Below, one piece after another: positions 10,360 through 19,611 of a DNA stretch of 64,000 bases. This DNA is from an uncultured Eubacteriales bacterium. GTDB lineage: Bacteria; Bacillota; Clostridia; UBA1381. The notes beneath the pieces were generated by a model that searched no databases, had not been told where the DNA came from, and saw only the letters and a program-made list of their open reading frames with translations. The position numbers and the translations under genes were made by a program. How positions within the stretch are numbered: position 1 is the stretch's first letter; each line of letters begins with the position of its first letter. The DNA is taken from positions 16,019-80,018 of the forward strand of contig CAJKHT010000003.1 of NCBI GenBank assembly GCA_905199755.1, read 5' to 3'.

Positions 10360-12888
10360 TCAATTAAAAACCACACATTCATAAGGCTCCATATAACGCG
10401 ACCTTATAAGAATTTCCGAATTTACCGAAATATCCTTGATTGAACCGATTGAGATTTTTTCGCTTTTTGTGTCATAGCTGTATATATATTTTGCGTCACT
10501 TATGTTGTACACACGCTCATCGGGCGCGTCATCGGTTCCGACCTGTACAATCATAACATTACTGCTGCGGTCTATGCGTACCACTCTTCCGTAGGTACGT
10601 CCCAGAAGATTTGAGGTATAGCCGGCATAATCATATACATAACCCGTGCTGCCGTCTTTCATTATACGAATTGACTTAATCTCATTTTTTCCGTTTATAT
10701 TCGCCTGAACAACATCGCCCTTTTTAAGCTTTGCCGCTTCACTTTCCGGCTTGCACCACAGTTCATCGGTCAGCTTTCCGAGATATGCTCCGCGTATGCC
10801 GACCACATTCTCGTTATCATCATTGCATTTTTCAAAAATCCTGTCTATGGCAAGCATATATGTACCGCCCTCAACCTCGTCGGAGGATTCGTATATGATT
10901 ACAGCCGCCGCAATCTTAAATTCATTGAGCGTATATGCCGAGGTACTGTAATTTTTATCGTTAATAAGACTGTCCCGGGATACTACCGAAAAATCCTCCG
11001 GGTTTGAATCGAGCGACGGTACTCTGAAAATAACCGTGTCGGCATTTGCCATAAAGCTGTTATTTCCGAATATTCCCGTTTTTTTATACATTGCCGTGCG
11101 CTGTGCAACGTCCTCCCTCAAATCGGAATCGCTCTGCGTTTTATTCGGGAGCAAAGTATCGAGCCAGATTACCTCATTATCGGAATTAAGCTTATATGCC
11201 GTAATTTTTCTGCATTCCTGTTTAAGCTTGTTTACAAATGCGGCGTTTGTTTTGCACGATATTCCGTCTGTCTTTACCGGGGATTTCAGCTTATACTGAG
11301 CCGTTTCCCCGTCCTGAGTATAAATCCGCACCCATGCCTCCGTGTCGGAGCCGTCCGCAAGCCAGCACTCGGTCATAATACCGTATTTCAGTAAATCCGA
11401 GGTCTGCATGGTATTGCAACCGGCAATCCGTCCCTTGGAATCAAGATAATATGTCTGTTTTTCTCCTGTTTTAAAGCTGAAATTATCCTTTGCAAATTTA
11501 AGTATGGTATATTCCGTATCACCGATAACAGCCTTGTCCCCGTCCGTACTTGAAATACTGCCCTCAATCGGACTGCTTGTTACTGTGACGGTTAAAAGCT
11601 TTTTATCTGTGCTTTCGTATACTTCTATCACATCCCATACGTTTATATCGACAGGGCTTGCATTTTTGCCGTTCCTTGTCAAAACGATTTCTTCTCTTTC
11701 CGATTCTTTCAGACTGACTGACTTTTCGCCGAATCTGCCTATTATGCACTCATCGGCTGCGTCATACCCGTCTGCTATCATCATTTTTGCTTCGGATATT
11801 ATAACCGTCTCATACACACCGTCATTTTCGGCATCTATAAGTTTTACATAACCGTTTTCAAGCTTAAACCATTCTTGCTCTGCATTATACAGTATTGCCG
11901 CAAAGCGTCCGTTATAGATTACGCTTGCCGTTTTTGAAAGCTTTGCACTTTCCTTTTTGCTGCCGTTCCAGTAAGTACAGCTGCCGTCTGCGGACAATTC
12001 ACCCAATTCGTCATGCGCGATTTCGGTTATATTGTTGTTTTTATCATATTCTATATGCCAAAGGCTGCACAGACCGTCACTCTCTTTTTTTACATATGCC
12101 TTTACCGAACAGCCGAGATAAGCGTCCGCACTGATATTTCCGCACTCAATGGTGTCATTTCCCACTGTTATTCTCCCGTTTCCGGCAGACTCTAAAGTAC
12201 CGTAAAGCCCTGTTTTGCCGTTCGCCGTAACGATTCCTTTAATTTCCTCTATATCAAAGTAATTTGATAAAACCGTTCCGTTTATTGTATATCTGTCCTC
12301 TCTGCCTGCCGAAATATGCTCAGTATAATCAGCAAAAAGAGTATTATAAAGCATTTTCAGAACGCTTCCGCGCGTCAGAGTCTGTACATCTTTATCTATA
12401 CCATCTAAAATACCTTTTTCGCCCGCAAGCAGCAAATATCCCGTCGGATATCCGCCTCTTTCTTCTGCCGTGTGAGTATTTCCCGTAATGCATACAAGCG
12501 TCTTTGCCGCTTGTTCAAGTGTGATGCTTTCGTTTGGATAAAATTTCCCGTCACTTCCCGACATTGCACCGAAGCTGTTAACCGCAGCAATGCTTTCCGC
12601 TCCCGCACTTAGCGGATTTACATCGGAAAACGGTAAATTATCCCCGACAACGGTTTCATAAGAATGCAGATTCATCAATCCGCTTACATAAACGGCAAAC
12701 TCTGCTCTTGTAAGCTCCTCGGCGTATTCCGCATCACTGTAGTCCTCCTCCGAAATCCCCAGTCTGCTTAACAGCAGCATTTCGGTTTCAGACGGCTTTA
12801 TTGCATTTTCCGCCGCATATGCATTACTTATCACCATGCAAAAAATGCATAATAACACAGTCCAGCTTTTATAAAGTAGTTTTTTCAT
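10360..12888 (-). CDS. SLH-domain surface protein of unknown family (about 840 aa)
   Basis: An 842-residue exported protein: signal peptide (1-25), then SLH-type repeats (about 30-195; F-S-D-V and L-T-R-A-E-F motifs), then about 650 residues of mainly beta-type sequence with no recognised catalytic domain. It is paralogous in architecture and in scattered blocks to the protein at 34117-36762, which lies beside the binding protein of locus B. It sits directly downstream of the two permeases of locus A. One such protein beside each transporter suggests a surface glycan-capture or presentation role; this is inference. AAGGAG lies 15 bases upstream of the ATG, longer than usual, and an in-frame TTG directly after AAGGAG is the alternative start, adding five residues. 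Confidence 0.85.
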   Translation of the reverse strand: MKKLLYKSWTVLLCIFCMVISNAYAAENAIKPSETEMLLLSRLGISEEDYSDAEYAEELTRAEFAVYVSGLMNLHSYETVVGDNLPFSDVNPLSAGAESIAAVNSFGAMSGSDGKFYPNESITLEQAAKTLVCITGNTHTAEERGGYPTGYLLLAGEKGILDGIDKDVQTLTRGSVLKMLYNTLFADYTEHISAGREDRYTINGTVLSNYFDIEEIKGIVTANGKTGLYGTLESAGNGRITVGNDTIECGNISADAYLGCSVKAYVKKESDGLCSLWHIEYDKNNNITEIAHDELGELSADGSCTYWNGSKKESAKLSKTASVIYNGRFAAILYNAEQEWFKLENGYVKLIDAENDGVYETVIISEAKMMIADGYDAADECIIGRFGEKSVSLKESEREEIVLTRNGKNASPVDINVWDVIEVYESTDKKLLTVTVTSSPIEGSISSTDGDKAVIGDTEYTILKFAKDNFSFKTGEKQTYYLDSKGRIAGCNTMQTSDLLKYGIMTECWLADGSDTEAWVRIYTQDGETAQYKLKSPVKTDGISCKTNAAFVNKLKQECRKITAYKLNSDNEVIWLDTLLPNKTQSDSDLREDVAQRTAMYKKTGIFGNNSFMANADTVIFRVPSLDSNPEDFSVVSRDSLINDKNYSTSAYTLNEFKIAAAVIIYESSDEVEGGTYMLAIDRIFEKCNDDNENVVGIRGAYLGKLTDELWCKPESEAAKLKKGDVVQANINGKNEIKSIRIMKDGSTGYVYDYAGYTSNLLGRTYGRVVRIDRSSNVMIVQVGTDDAPDERVYNISDAKYIYSYDTKSEKISIGSIKDISVNSEILIRSRYMEPYECVVFN

Positions 12889-12916
12889 ATTTATGCCCGA
12901 CAACTCCTTTCATATA

Positions 12917-13837
12917 TCAGCCTTTTACCGCGCCAACCATAATACCTTTTACAAAATACTTCTGCAAAAACGGATACACCGCCAGTATCGGAAGTGTCGC
13001 TACTATGATTACTCCGTATTTTATCGATTCGCCTATTGCCTCCTGATCCGTATCACTTATTCCGCCCGTCATAGAGGTAGTGTCACTGCTGAGTAAAATT
13101 CCGCGGAGCACCAGCTGCAGCGGATATTTTGTACGTGTCTGCAAAAACATCATAGCATGAAACCATGCATTCCATTTTTCAACCGCATAATACAGAATGA
13201 TAACCGCAATGGTCGGCATCGCCAGAGGAATTGTTATGCTGAACAAAATTCTCAGATGTCCCGCACCGTCCAGCTTTGCGGATTCGTCAAGACTTTCTGG
13301 GATTGCTTCAAAGCCCGTTTTCATAATTATCAGATTAAATGTATTTACCGCCGACGGAAGTATCAGTGACCACAGCGAGTTATACAAGCCCAGCTCCTTA
13401 ACCGTAAAATAAAACGGTATCATTCCGCCGCTGAAAAACATTGTAAAAATAATATATATCGTTATCGGCTTTTTCAGCAAAACGTTCTTCCTTGACAAAA
13501 AATATGCGCCCAAAGCGGTGAGCAGCAGACTTACAACACAGCCCACAACTACCACAAATAAAGTATTTGCATAGCCTCTTACAATCATCGGGTCCTTAAA
13601 AACAAGCTTATATCCCGACAAAGTAAAATCAATCGGTCTGAACAGCAGCCCGGTATGCGCAAGCAGCGCATTTCCGCTGCTGAATGACGCAAAAAGAATA
13701 TGTACCATCGGATAAAATGTCGCAAATACCAACAGCAGCATCACAAAATTATTTGCCCAATCGAATATTATTGAGCCGGGCGAACGCTTTATTTTATTCT
13801 GTTTCTTCAATCCGTTTTTACTTATTTCATTTTTCAT
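12917..13837 (-). CDS. Carbohydrate ABC transporter permease (YtcP/LplC type)
   Basis: A 306-residue inner-membrane permease with about six transmembrane helices and a binding-protein-dependent transport signature around E-S-L-D-E-S-A-K-L-D-G-A-G (about residues 185-200), which docks on the ATPase. It forms the heterodimeric channel with the LplB-type permease encoded just upstream and takes substrate from the lipoprotein at 15309-16889. No ATPase gene is present in the locus; such CUT1 transporters commonly use a shared MsmX-type ATPase encoded elsewhere (established for Bacillus). GGAGG lies 10 bases upstream of the chosen ATG; the longer in-frame start 36 bases upstream is rejected. Confidence 0.95.
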   Translation of the reverse strand: MKNEISKNGLKKQNKIKRSPGSIIFDWANNFVMLLLVFATFYPMVHILFASFSSGNALLAHTGLLFRPIDFTLSGYKLVFKDPMIVRGYANTLFVVVVGCVVSLLLTALGAYFLSRKNVLLKKPITIYIIFTMFFSGGMIPFYFTVKELGLYNSLWSLILPSAVNTFNLIIMKTGFEAIPESLDESAKLDGAGHLRILFSITIPLAMPTIAVIILYYAVEKWNAWFHAMMFLQTRTKYPLQLVLRGILLSSDTTSMTGGISDTDQEAIGESIKYGVIIVATLPILAVYPFLQKYFVKGIMVGAVKG

Positions 13838-13866
13838 TTCAATATTTCCTCCAAAAGCGCCGTGGA

Positions 13867-14805
13867 TTACCAAAGCGATGTGTTATTGAGTTTGCGGCTC
13901 ACACAATTGGAGCCGAAAAGCAATATACAGTTTATTACAGAGTTGAACAGTCCGACTGCCGCGCTGTAGCTGTAATTTCTTTCGAGAATACCCTGACGGT
14001 ACACAAACGAACTGATAACATCGGAGGTTTCATAAATCGACGGATTATATAAGAGTATTATTTTCTCATATCCCACATTCATAAGCTGTCCCACACGCAG
14101 TATAAGCATTATTATTACGGTCGGCATTATGCCCGGAATGGTAATATTTAAAATTTGTTTCCACCTGTTTGCACCGTCAATCTGTGCAGCCTCGTAAAGC
14201 TGCTGGTCAATTCCCGTGAGAGCCGCAAGATAAATTATACTTCCCCAGCCTATTCCCTGCCATATATCCGATATTACATAAACAGGCAGAAACATTGACG
14301 GATTATTCAGCATTGTCTGCCGCTTTACACCGAACACCGCAAGAAAATCATTGATAAGTCCGTTGCTTGCGGTAAATTCCTTTATAAGACTGCACACTAC
14401 CACCAAAGATATAAAATGCGGCAGATATGACATTGTCTGTACTATTTTTGCATATTTCCTGCTCCTGATTTCATTTATCAGCAGTGCCAGCAATATCGGT
14501 GCCGGAAATGAGCATATAAGAGTTGTTACACTTATTCCGAGTGTATTTTTCAGTATTCTTGCAAAATACGGATTTGTTATAAATCCCTGAAAATGCTTCA
14601 AGCCTACCCACGGACTGCCCATTATTCCCAGCTTCGGCGTATAGTCCTTAAATGCTATAATAGCGCCGTACATCGGTTTATAACAAAACAGCGTATAAAA
14701 CACCAGCACCGGCAAAACCAGAATATACAATGCGGCATTCTGCCGCAAGTCTCTTTTCAGTTTATCCCCGAATTTTTCTTTTTTAATGATTTGTTCTTTT
14801 GCCAT
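13867..14805 (-). CDS. Carbohydrate ABC transporter permease (LplB type)
   Basis: A 312-residue permease of the LplB/YteP class, with a hydrophilic N-terminus, six predicted transmembrane helices starting near residue 25, and the ATPase-contact loop around Y-E-A-A-Q-I-D-G-A-N (about residues 205-215). It has the F-K-D-Y-T-P and W-V-G-L-K-H-F signatures of the class. It pairs with the permease encoded at 12917-13837 for import of an oligosaccharide, probably pectin-derived given the neighbouring enzymes (inference). The gene follows an intercistronic hairpin at 14835-14870, so its expression may be lower than that of the binding protein upstream. GGAAAG lies upstream of the ATG. Confidence 0.95.
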   Translation of the reverse strand: MAKEQIIKKEKFGDKLKRDLRQNAALYILVLPVLVFYTLFCYKPMYGAIIAFKDYTPKLGIMGSPWVGLKHFQGFITNPYFARILKNTLGISVTTLICSFPAPILLALLINEIRSRKYAKIVQTMSYLPHFISLVVVCSLIKEFTASNGLINDFLAVFGVKRQTMLNNPSMFLPVYVISDIWQGIGWGSIIYLAALTGIDQQLYEAAQIDGANRWKQILNITIPGIMPTVIIMLILRVGQLMNVGYEKIILLYNPSIYETSDVISSFVYRQGILERNYSYSAAVGLFNSVINCILLFGSNCVSRKLNNTSLW

Positions 14806-14834
14806 TAAAGAATTTCACTTTCCTTTCCGCCGTG

Positions 14835-14870
14835 TTTACATCGGCAGAGTCAAAGCTCTGCCGATGTAAA
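14835..14870 (-). other. Intercistronic 15-bp hairpin in locus A
   Basis: A perfect 15-bp inverted repeat (arms 14835-14849 and 14856-14870) with a 6-nt loop lies between the frameshifted small gene and the LplB-type permease gene. No U-tract follows on the minus strand, so a simple intrinsic terminator is unlikely. Hairpins in this position, between a binding-protein gene and its permeases, often stabilise upstream mRNA or partly attenuate downstream expression (family knowledge applied by inference). Confidence 0.6.
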
Positions 14871-14874
14871 ACAT

Positions 14875-15296
14875 TTAATATATTTCCATATTAAGATTAT
14901 CAATATAGAAATCATTTGCCTGACTCTGTGAGGAATATAATATCCATTTAAGCTTACTCAATTGTTCAAGCGGAGTTTTCCCTACCGTTATAGGCTGCGT
15001 TTTGGTTATTTCCTCGCCGTTAAGCTTTATTGTCACATTATACGAGCCGTATTCGCACTCATAGCTTAAGGTGTTCCATGCATTTGCCTTATAGGAAACG
15101 GAATTGTCATATTTTTATCGTTATATGTATCCATAAGCAGAGTATTTTGCTGCTCACATGTACCGTCGACAATAAAATCCTCAGCCTCAACAATAACTCC
15201 GGTCTCCTGCGCCGTTACGGGAACGTTGAACACAGGCAGCAGCATGGCAAGCGCTGCGATACCGCCGCAAACTCTATCCAAAAATCTGTTTTTCAT
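14875..15296 (-). pseudogene. Small secreted LamG/CBM-like protein, frameshifted
   Basis: The gene begins at 15296 with a good GGGAG site and a signal peptide (residues 1-29, ending VTAQ). The frame runs through a segment like the N-terminus of a carbohydrate-binding beta-sandwich (V-I-V-E-A-E-D-F). It closes after 76 residues at 15066, but another frame continues from about 15110 to a TAA at 14875 and encodes a convincing end for such a domain, finishing N-D-F-Y-I-D-N-L-N-M-E-I-Y. One extra T in the five-T run at 15112-15116 would join the two frames into one protein of about 140 residues. It is either a recent pseudogene or a homopolymer sequence error. It lies between the binding lipoprotein and the permease genes. 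Confidence 0.75.
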
Positions 15297-15308
15297 ATGT
15301 TTTCTCCC

Positions 15309-16889
15309 TTATCTCTTCATATAACGGTCATATGCCGCCTGGTAGATCTCAATCATTCTGTCTGCACCGAAATTCTTGAGATTGCTTACATATTCATCAT
15401 ATTTGCTCAAATCGTCAATTCCGGTGATGAATTTGATTGTACTTTCGTCAACATAGGTTTTTACATTGTTCTTTATAGACGCAATTTCAGAGCTTTCCTC
15501 GGCTGTAAATGTAATCTGCGGCAGCTGATAGCTCTTCATGTCACTGTTGCCCCATATGTCAAGCGCCTCCTGCTGCTGCGGTATTGCATAATACTGCTCT
15601 ATATACTCCTTATCCTGAACGAACGGACCCATTTGATTTGCACGGATATACTGTCCCATTGCCGCTCCTATTGCCAAACCGTCCGGATTTTTCAAAATAA
15701 TATCCGTATATGTCGGATAATTGTCAACCATGTTATAGCTTTCTCCCTCTATACCGAAGTTATAGAGCTTATTTCCTTTTTCGGAATATCCGAAATCAAG
15801 GAAACGTGCCGCAAGCGACGGATTTTTGCACGATGTCGTTATCGCCGCTCCTCCTATGCCCGCGTATTGCATATCATATGCACCGAGCTTGGGTTTTTCT
15901 CCTTTTTTTGCCGATACATGCGGTGCCGCGGCAAGATTTGCTTTTGCATCCTTTTCGTTCAGGGCTTTCAGCCACGTTCCCAGTCCGCTTCCGGCATATC
16001 CGAAGGTTGCTCCCGTTCTGCCGTTTAAAATATTGGCATTCAGGCTTTTTCCGTCCACACTTGCAATATTCTGATCTATAAGTCCCTCTTTATACCATTT
16101 TGCAAACTCTGCAAGGAAATCCTTATATCTCGGATCATACGGTCCGTATATAACCTTGCCGTCCTCAACCGTAAAGTCACTTGTTATTCCGTATGCTCCT
16201 ATAAATTCACCGTCTCTAAACATACCGTCCTGATACGACAGCGGCGACTGTGCGCCTTTTTTCTCCTTGAACTGTGTCAGCACATTATGCCACTCATCAA
16301 TCGTTTCCGGCATATCCATTCCCAGCTCGTCAAGCCAGTCCTGACGTATGATTATACCGCGCGATACGAGAAGCTTCTCATCGCCTCTGATAAACGGATA
16401 TGCATAATACTCATTATCATCTGTTTTCAGATTTTTATCTATATCCTGATGCTCCGAAAGGTATTTTTTCAGATTCGGAGATTCGTTTTCAATCAAATCG
16501 TTAAGATTCATAATAAATCCGTCGGACAGTGCCTTTGACGGACCGCCTGAAAATCCGTACCAGTTTGTTTCTATTATATCGGGTAAATCATCGGAAGCCA
16601 GCACAATATTCAGCTGTTCCGATTCCTGACCGATAGGCGGATGAATAAACTCCACGTTCACACCCGTTTCCTTTGTCAGTTCTTTTGCAAACGGTGTTGT
16701 ACCGAGATTTTCCGATACCGCCGCAACATTGGAATTAAGCTGAACATAGTATGTAAGCTTTTCATCTGTCTGAATCGGATAATCTTTAAAATCAATATTT
16801 CCCGTTACGGTCTCCGAACCCTTGTTGCCGCAGCCTGCCGCCGCAAGCATGCATATCAATGCAGCTGCCATTATTTGCTTCTTCTTCAT
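15309..16889 (-). CDS. Extracellular sugar-binding lipoprotein (LplA-like) of locus A
   Basis: A 526-residue solute-binding lipoprotein for a CUT1-type sugar ABC transporter. The lipobox L-A-A-A-G-C puts the acylated cysteine at residue 20. The remainder is a large two-lobe binding protein of the LplA/YtcQ class. It is the first gene of locus A, with its own promoter (16936-16965) and tandem repeats upstream, and feeds the two permeases encoded at 12917-14805. The ATG chosen has AAAGG ten bases upstream; an in-frame ATG 18 bases earlier overlaps that site. The substrate is presumably an oligosaccharide released by the locus lyases (inference). Confidence 0.94.
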   Translation of the reverse strand: MKKKQIMAAALICMLAAAGCGNKGSETVTGNIDFKDYPIQTDEKLTYYVQLNSNVAAVSENLGTTPFAKELTKETGVNVEFIHPPIGQESEQLNIVLASDDLPDIIETNWYGFSGGPSKALSDGFIMNLNDLIENESPNLKKYLSEHQDIDKNLKTDDNEYYAYPFIRGDEKLLVSRGIIIRQDWLDELGMDMPETIDEWHNVLTQFKEKKGAQSPLSYQDGMFRDGEFIGAYGITSDFTVEDGKVIYGPYDPRYKDFLAEFAKWYKEGLIDQNIASVDGKSLNANILNGRTGATFGYAGSGLGTWLKALNEKDAKANLAAAPHVSAKKGEKPKLGAYDMQYAGIGGAAITTSCKNPSLAARFLDFGYSEKGNKLYNFGIEGESYNMVDNYPTYTDIILKNPDGLAIGAAMGQYIRANQMGPFVQDKEYIEQYYAIPQQQEALDIWGNSDMKSYQLPQITFTAEESSEIASIKNNVKTYVDESTIKFITGIDDLSKYDEYVSNLKNFGADRMIEIYQAAYDRYMKR

Positions 16890-16935
16890 TTTTCTTAATC
16901 CTTTCATTATGAATTTCTGATTTTTTGATAGTATT

Positions 16936-16965
16936 ATTATATCATTCCAAATCTTTTGTTTTCAA
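16936..16965 (-). promoter_or_regulatory. Promoter of locus A binding-protein gene
   Basis: TTGAAA at 16960-16965 and TATAAT at 16936-16941 are separated by 18 bp, a good sigma-A type promoter about 47 bases upstream of the ATG of the binding-protein gene. Tandem repeats immediately upstream of the -35 suggest activator control. Confidence 0.7.
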
Positions 16966-16966
16966 T

Positions 16967-16997
16967 TACCAAAATCAATTTTTAATATACCAAAATC
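16967..16997 (-). promoter_or_regulatory. Tandem direct repeats, candidate AraC-type operator
   Basis: The 10-mer GATTTTGGTA (minus strand) occurs at 16988-16997 and again at 16967-16976, exactly 21 bp apart, or two helical turns, abutting the -35 box. AraC-family activators bind such directly repeated half-sites. The adjacent regulator gene (17060-19345) is the obvious candidate ligand; binding is inferred. Confidence 0.6.
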
Positions 16998-17020
16998 CCA
17001 TTTATGCACGTTTTAAGCGA

Positions 17021-17061
17021 AAAAAAGCGGTGCGCACCGATATGTGCCGCACCGCTTTTTT
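17021..17061 (-). terminator. Intrinsic terminator after the AraC regulator
   Basis: A 14-bp perfect stem (17021-17034 with 17048-17061) containing GCGGTGCG, with a 13-nt loop and T-rich ends, overlaps the stop codon of the regulator gene. It separates regulator transcription from the locus A promoter. Confidence 0.85.
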
Positions 17062-19345
17062 ATGTATTTGAATTTCTGTATTGCAAGGGTGTCACTCCCT
17101 CATATTTTCTGAATATTCTGATAAATGTCCGCATATTATCGTAGCCGACCTGTCTGCTGATTTCCTCTATCGTACAGTCGGGCATTTCGGCAATTTTCCT
17201 CTTTGCCGTTTCAACACGATACTGCATTATATATTCCAGAACACCGTGCCCGGTTTCGCTTTTAAATGCCGCAGACATATACGTAGGTGTAAAGCCTATA
17301 CTCTCCGCCACCGAAGCAACGCTTAACTGACTGTCGGAATAATTTTCCGAAATATATGCTTTAACGCGGCTCGTCAGATCACTGCTGTTCTGACTTGTCA
17401 CATATCTGCACACATCCTCCAGTATGGCATTTATATTTTCTTTCATTTCGTAAATGTTACTGCATTCCAAAAGTTTATTTATGCTTATGTCAAAGCCGCT
17501 GTTTTCCTCCGGGGATATATCAAGCACCACCTTGATTAAGGTAGACATTATATCACACATAAGGCATTTTACAAACATCAGCGGAAGCTTTTTGTTTCTG
17601 AAATTGCTTTCGCATATATCATCAACAATTCGTCTTGCTTCCATTTCTTTTCCGGCTTTTATGCAATTTATAAGCTTGATTTCCGCTTCTATCGGATAAT
17701 AATACTGTATCGTTTCCCCCTTATCAATATCTCCGTATTGAATAACCGCATCGCTGCCGTGAAGCACACGATATTCAAGCGCTTCCCTCGCTTCGGAATA
17801 TGCCTGCGGTATTCCGCGCGGTGTACTGTGTATATTGCTCATCGCCGTAACAAATACAAATCCGAAGTACTGCCATACGGTTTCCTTGGTTTTATCTATT
17901 GCATCATGTATGTTTTTCAGACATGACTCACCGTCAATTCCGTCTTTTATGTTGACGATTACCGCCGCTTCATCACGTATATACGTCGATATTGTGTAAT
18001 GGTTTGCACCTATCAGCTCGGATGCAATATTATTTATAATAAAATTCCCGTTGCGCCTCCGATTGACTTCGCTCATATCGTCCGTATCACTGAATACCGT
18101 TTCCGGCTCCTCTATCCTGAACAGAATTACAAGAAAACGGTTTCCGACAAATCGTATTCCCAATCCCTGCATTGCATCCTCATACGTAATCGAAGATTTT
18201 ATTCTGTCCTCCAGCAAATCATTTATAAGCTTTGTTCTGATGTGATTATTTTGCTTATCCACCAAGGTCATTGCATCACTGCTTTTTTCGATAGTTTCTT
18301 TCAGCGCTTTCTCAATCCACGTATACTCATTTGTGCTGTTTTCATACTGTATATTAAGCTTTGATGCAATTCGTTCTATTAAATTCCGTATAGGTGCATA
18401 GTTTCTGCGAAGCATTGCTATAATCAATATTCCCGAAAGCAGTATATAACCGCAGAATAAAATCGCACTTATAAGCCGCATGACATAAAAGCCCGATAAT
18501 ATATCCTTTACCGAGGTCATTGCGAAAAAAGTCCAGCCTATGGATTTTATATCCTTTCTTACAACATACTGCTTTTTGCCGCAGACATTAAATTTTCCCG
18601 ACGAGGTTATATTCTTTAACTCCTCAACCGCCGATGCATTGCCGACGGTATCGAGCAGTGTATTATTTCCGTTGACAGCCACAAATGCCGTTGACGGCTT
18701 CTTGCTTTCACTTTGCAGCAGTTCAAAAAGCTTCTCCTTTTTGACGATAGTCACACAAACGGCAGTACGGTCCTTTATTCCCATGGGCAGCGGCTGAATA
18801 AATGCTATAACATCTTCGTATTTGTCGGTAGTGCCGCGCACATGCTGACTTTCCTGGTACATTCCCTTACATTCGATAAGACTTTTCTTCCATTGTTCAA
18901 ATTCAATGTCATTATCCGCATAATAGTAGTCAAAGAAATCCCTTTCGCTCATATTTCCTCTGCCGATAAAGCAGTGCTCCAATGCCGGCACATATACATA
19001 CACATTATCTATTATACTGTATGACAGCTTTACATGTCCGAGTTCTTTTGAAAACTGCGCATATTTATAATATTCCTCAGCTCCGGCATTTTTGTCCATA
19101 TACTTAATATTTTCTATAAAACTGTTCATGGAAAGCTGAATATTATTCTGGTTAATCTGATTTACGCTTTCCTCTATTCTGTTTATGGAAGCCTCAATCA
19201 GCATTTCATTCATTTCCACGGAGTTATCGGTCAGCACATTTTTTGTATAGCAATACAGTCCCAGCCATATAAAAAACGGAATTATCAAAATTAACGAATA
19301 AGATACTATCCAACTCTTAATAATACTTCTGTTATAATTAAGCAT
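17060..19345 (-). CDS. Membrane-bound AraC-family regulator with extracellular sensor
   Basis: A 761-residue one-component regulator. A transmembrane helix near residues 12-32 is followed by a probable extracellular Cache-like sensor region to about residue 275, a second transmembrane segment (about 280-305), a cytoplasmic linker, and a C-terminal AraC-type double helix-turn-helix (about 660-755; V-A-E-S-I-G-F and I-S-R-Q-V-G-Y motifs). Such proteins sense an extracellular ligand and activate nearby sugar-utilisation genes. It is monocistronic, with its own promoter at 19424-19453 and terminator at 17021-17061, and immediately precedes locus A. The internal ATG preceded by AGGGGG was chosen; the longest open frame would add 29 residues with no signal-like features. 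Confidence 0.9.
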   Translation of the reverse strand: MLNYNRSIIKSWIVSYSLILIIPFFIWLGLYCYTKNVLTDNSVEMNEMLIEASINRIEESVNQINQNNIQLSMNSFIENIKYMDKNAGAEEYYKYAQFSKELGHVKLSYSIIDNVYVYVPALEHCFIGRGNMSERDFFDYYYADNDIEFEQWKKSLIECKGMYQESQHVRGTTDKYEDVIAFIQPLPMGIKDRTAVCVTIVKKEKLFELLQSESKKPSTAFVAVNGNNTLLDTVGNASAVEELKNITSSGKFNVCGKKQYVVRKDIKSIGWTFFAMTSVKDILSGFYVMRLISAILFCGYILLSGILIIAMLRRNYAPIRNLIERIASKLNIQYENSTNEYTWIEKALKETIEKSSDAMTLVDKQNNHIRTKLINDLLEDRIKSSITYEDAMQGLGIRFVGNRFLVILFRIEEPETVFSDTDDMSEVNRRRNGNFIINNIASELIGANHYTISTYIRDEAAVIVNIKDGIDGESCLKNIHDAIDKTKETVWQYFGFVFVTAMSNIHSTPRGIPQAYSEAREALEYRVLHGSDAVIQYGDIDKGETIQYYYPIEAEIKLINCIKAGKEMEARRIVDDICESNFRNKKLPLMFVKCLMCDIMSTLIKVVLDISPEENSGFDISINKLLECSNIYEMKENINAILEDVCRYVTSQNSSDLTSRVKAYISENYSDSQLSVASVAESIGFTPTYMSAAFKSETGHGVLEYIMQYRVETAKRKIAEMPDCTIEEISRQVGYDNMRTFIRIFRKYEGVTPLQYRNSNT

Positions 19346-19380
19346 CGCTCTATACTGCCCCCTTGTATCCGCTTGCTTGC

Positions 19381-19396
19381 CGGCAGTTTTCTGCCG
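19381..19396 (-). other. Small hairpin in the regulator leader
   Basis: A 6-bp stem (CGGCAG / CTGCCG) with a 4-nt loop lies in the 5' leader of the AraC-type regulator mRNA, between its promoter and ribosome binding site. Its function is unknown; it may only stabilise the transcript. Confidence 0.35.
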
Positions 19397-19423
19397 TAAA
19401 AGACTAAGCCTGACATAACATAA

Positions 19424-19453
19424 ATAATACACTATGTATTACAGCATTGTCAA
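19424..19453 (-). promoter_or_regulatory. Promoter of the AraC-type regulator gene
   Basis: A consensus TTGACA (19448-19453) and a TATTAT -10 (19424-19429) are 18 bp apart, about 78 bases upstream of the regulator ATG. The rest of the gap to 19544 shows no gene. Confidence 0.8.
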
Positions 19454-19555
19454 GTGTTAAAATCTATGTTTGATGCTCAATTTCCGTGGTAATAAAGCAA
19501 AAATATATGTTTTGCAAATAAATAAGAATAAATTTAAAGAGATAAAAAAACGTTT

Positions 19556-19586
19556 CGGGGGACTGTGTCTTTTTGAACAGTCCCCT
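19556..19586 (-). terminator. Terminator at the end of locus B
   Basis: A 9-bp stem (GGGGACTGT / ACAGTCCCC; arms 19558-19566 and 19577-19585) is followed on the minus strand by CGAAACG and a run of seven T. It lies about 27 bases past the stop of the last locus B gene. Confidence 0.75.
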
Positions 19587-19611
19587 CTTGAGTTAAAATC
19601 CAAATCCGAAT

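Noticed and set aside
15030..16028. Plus-strand open frame of 332 codons antisense to the locus A binding protein
   Set aside because: It has no ribosome binding site, is rich in Cys/Ile/Tyr/Arg as expected for antisense of a coding strand, and the opposite strand carries a clear lipoprotein gene.
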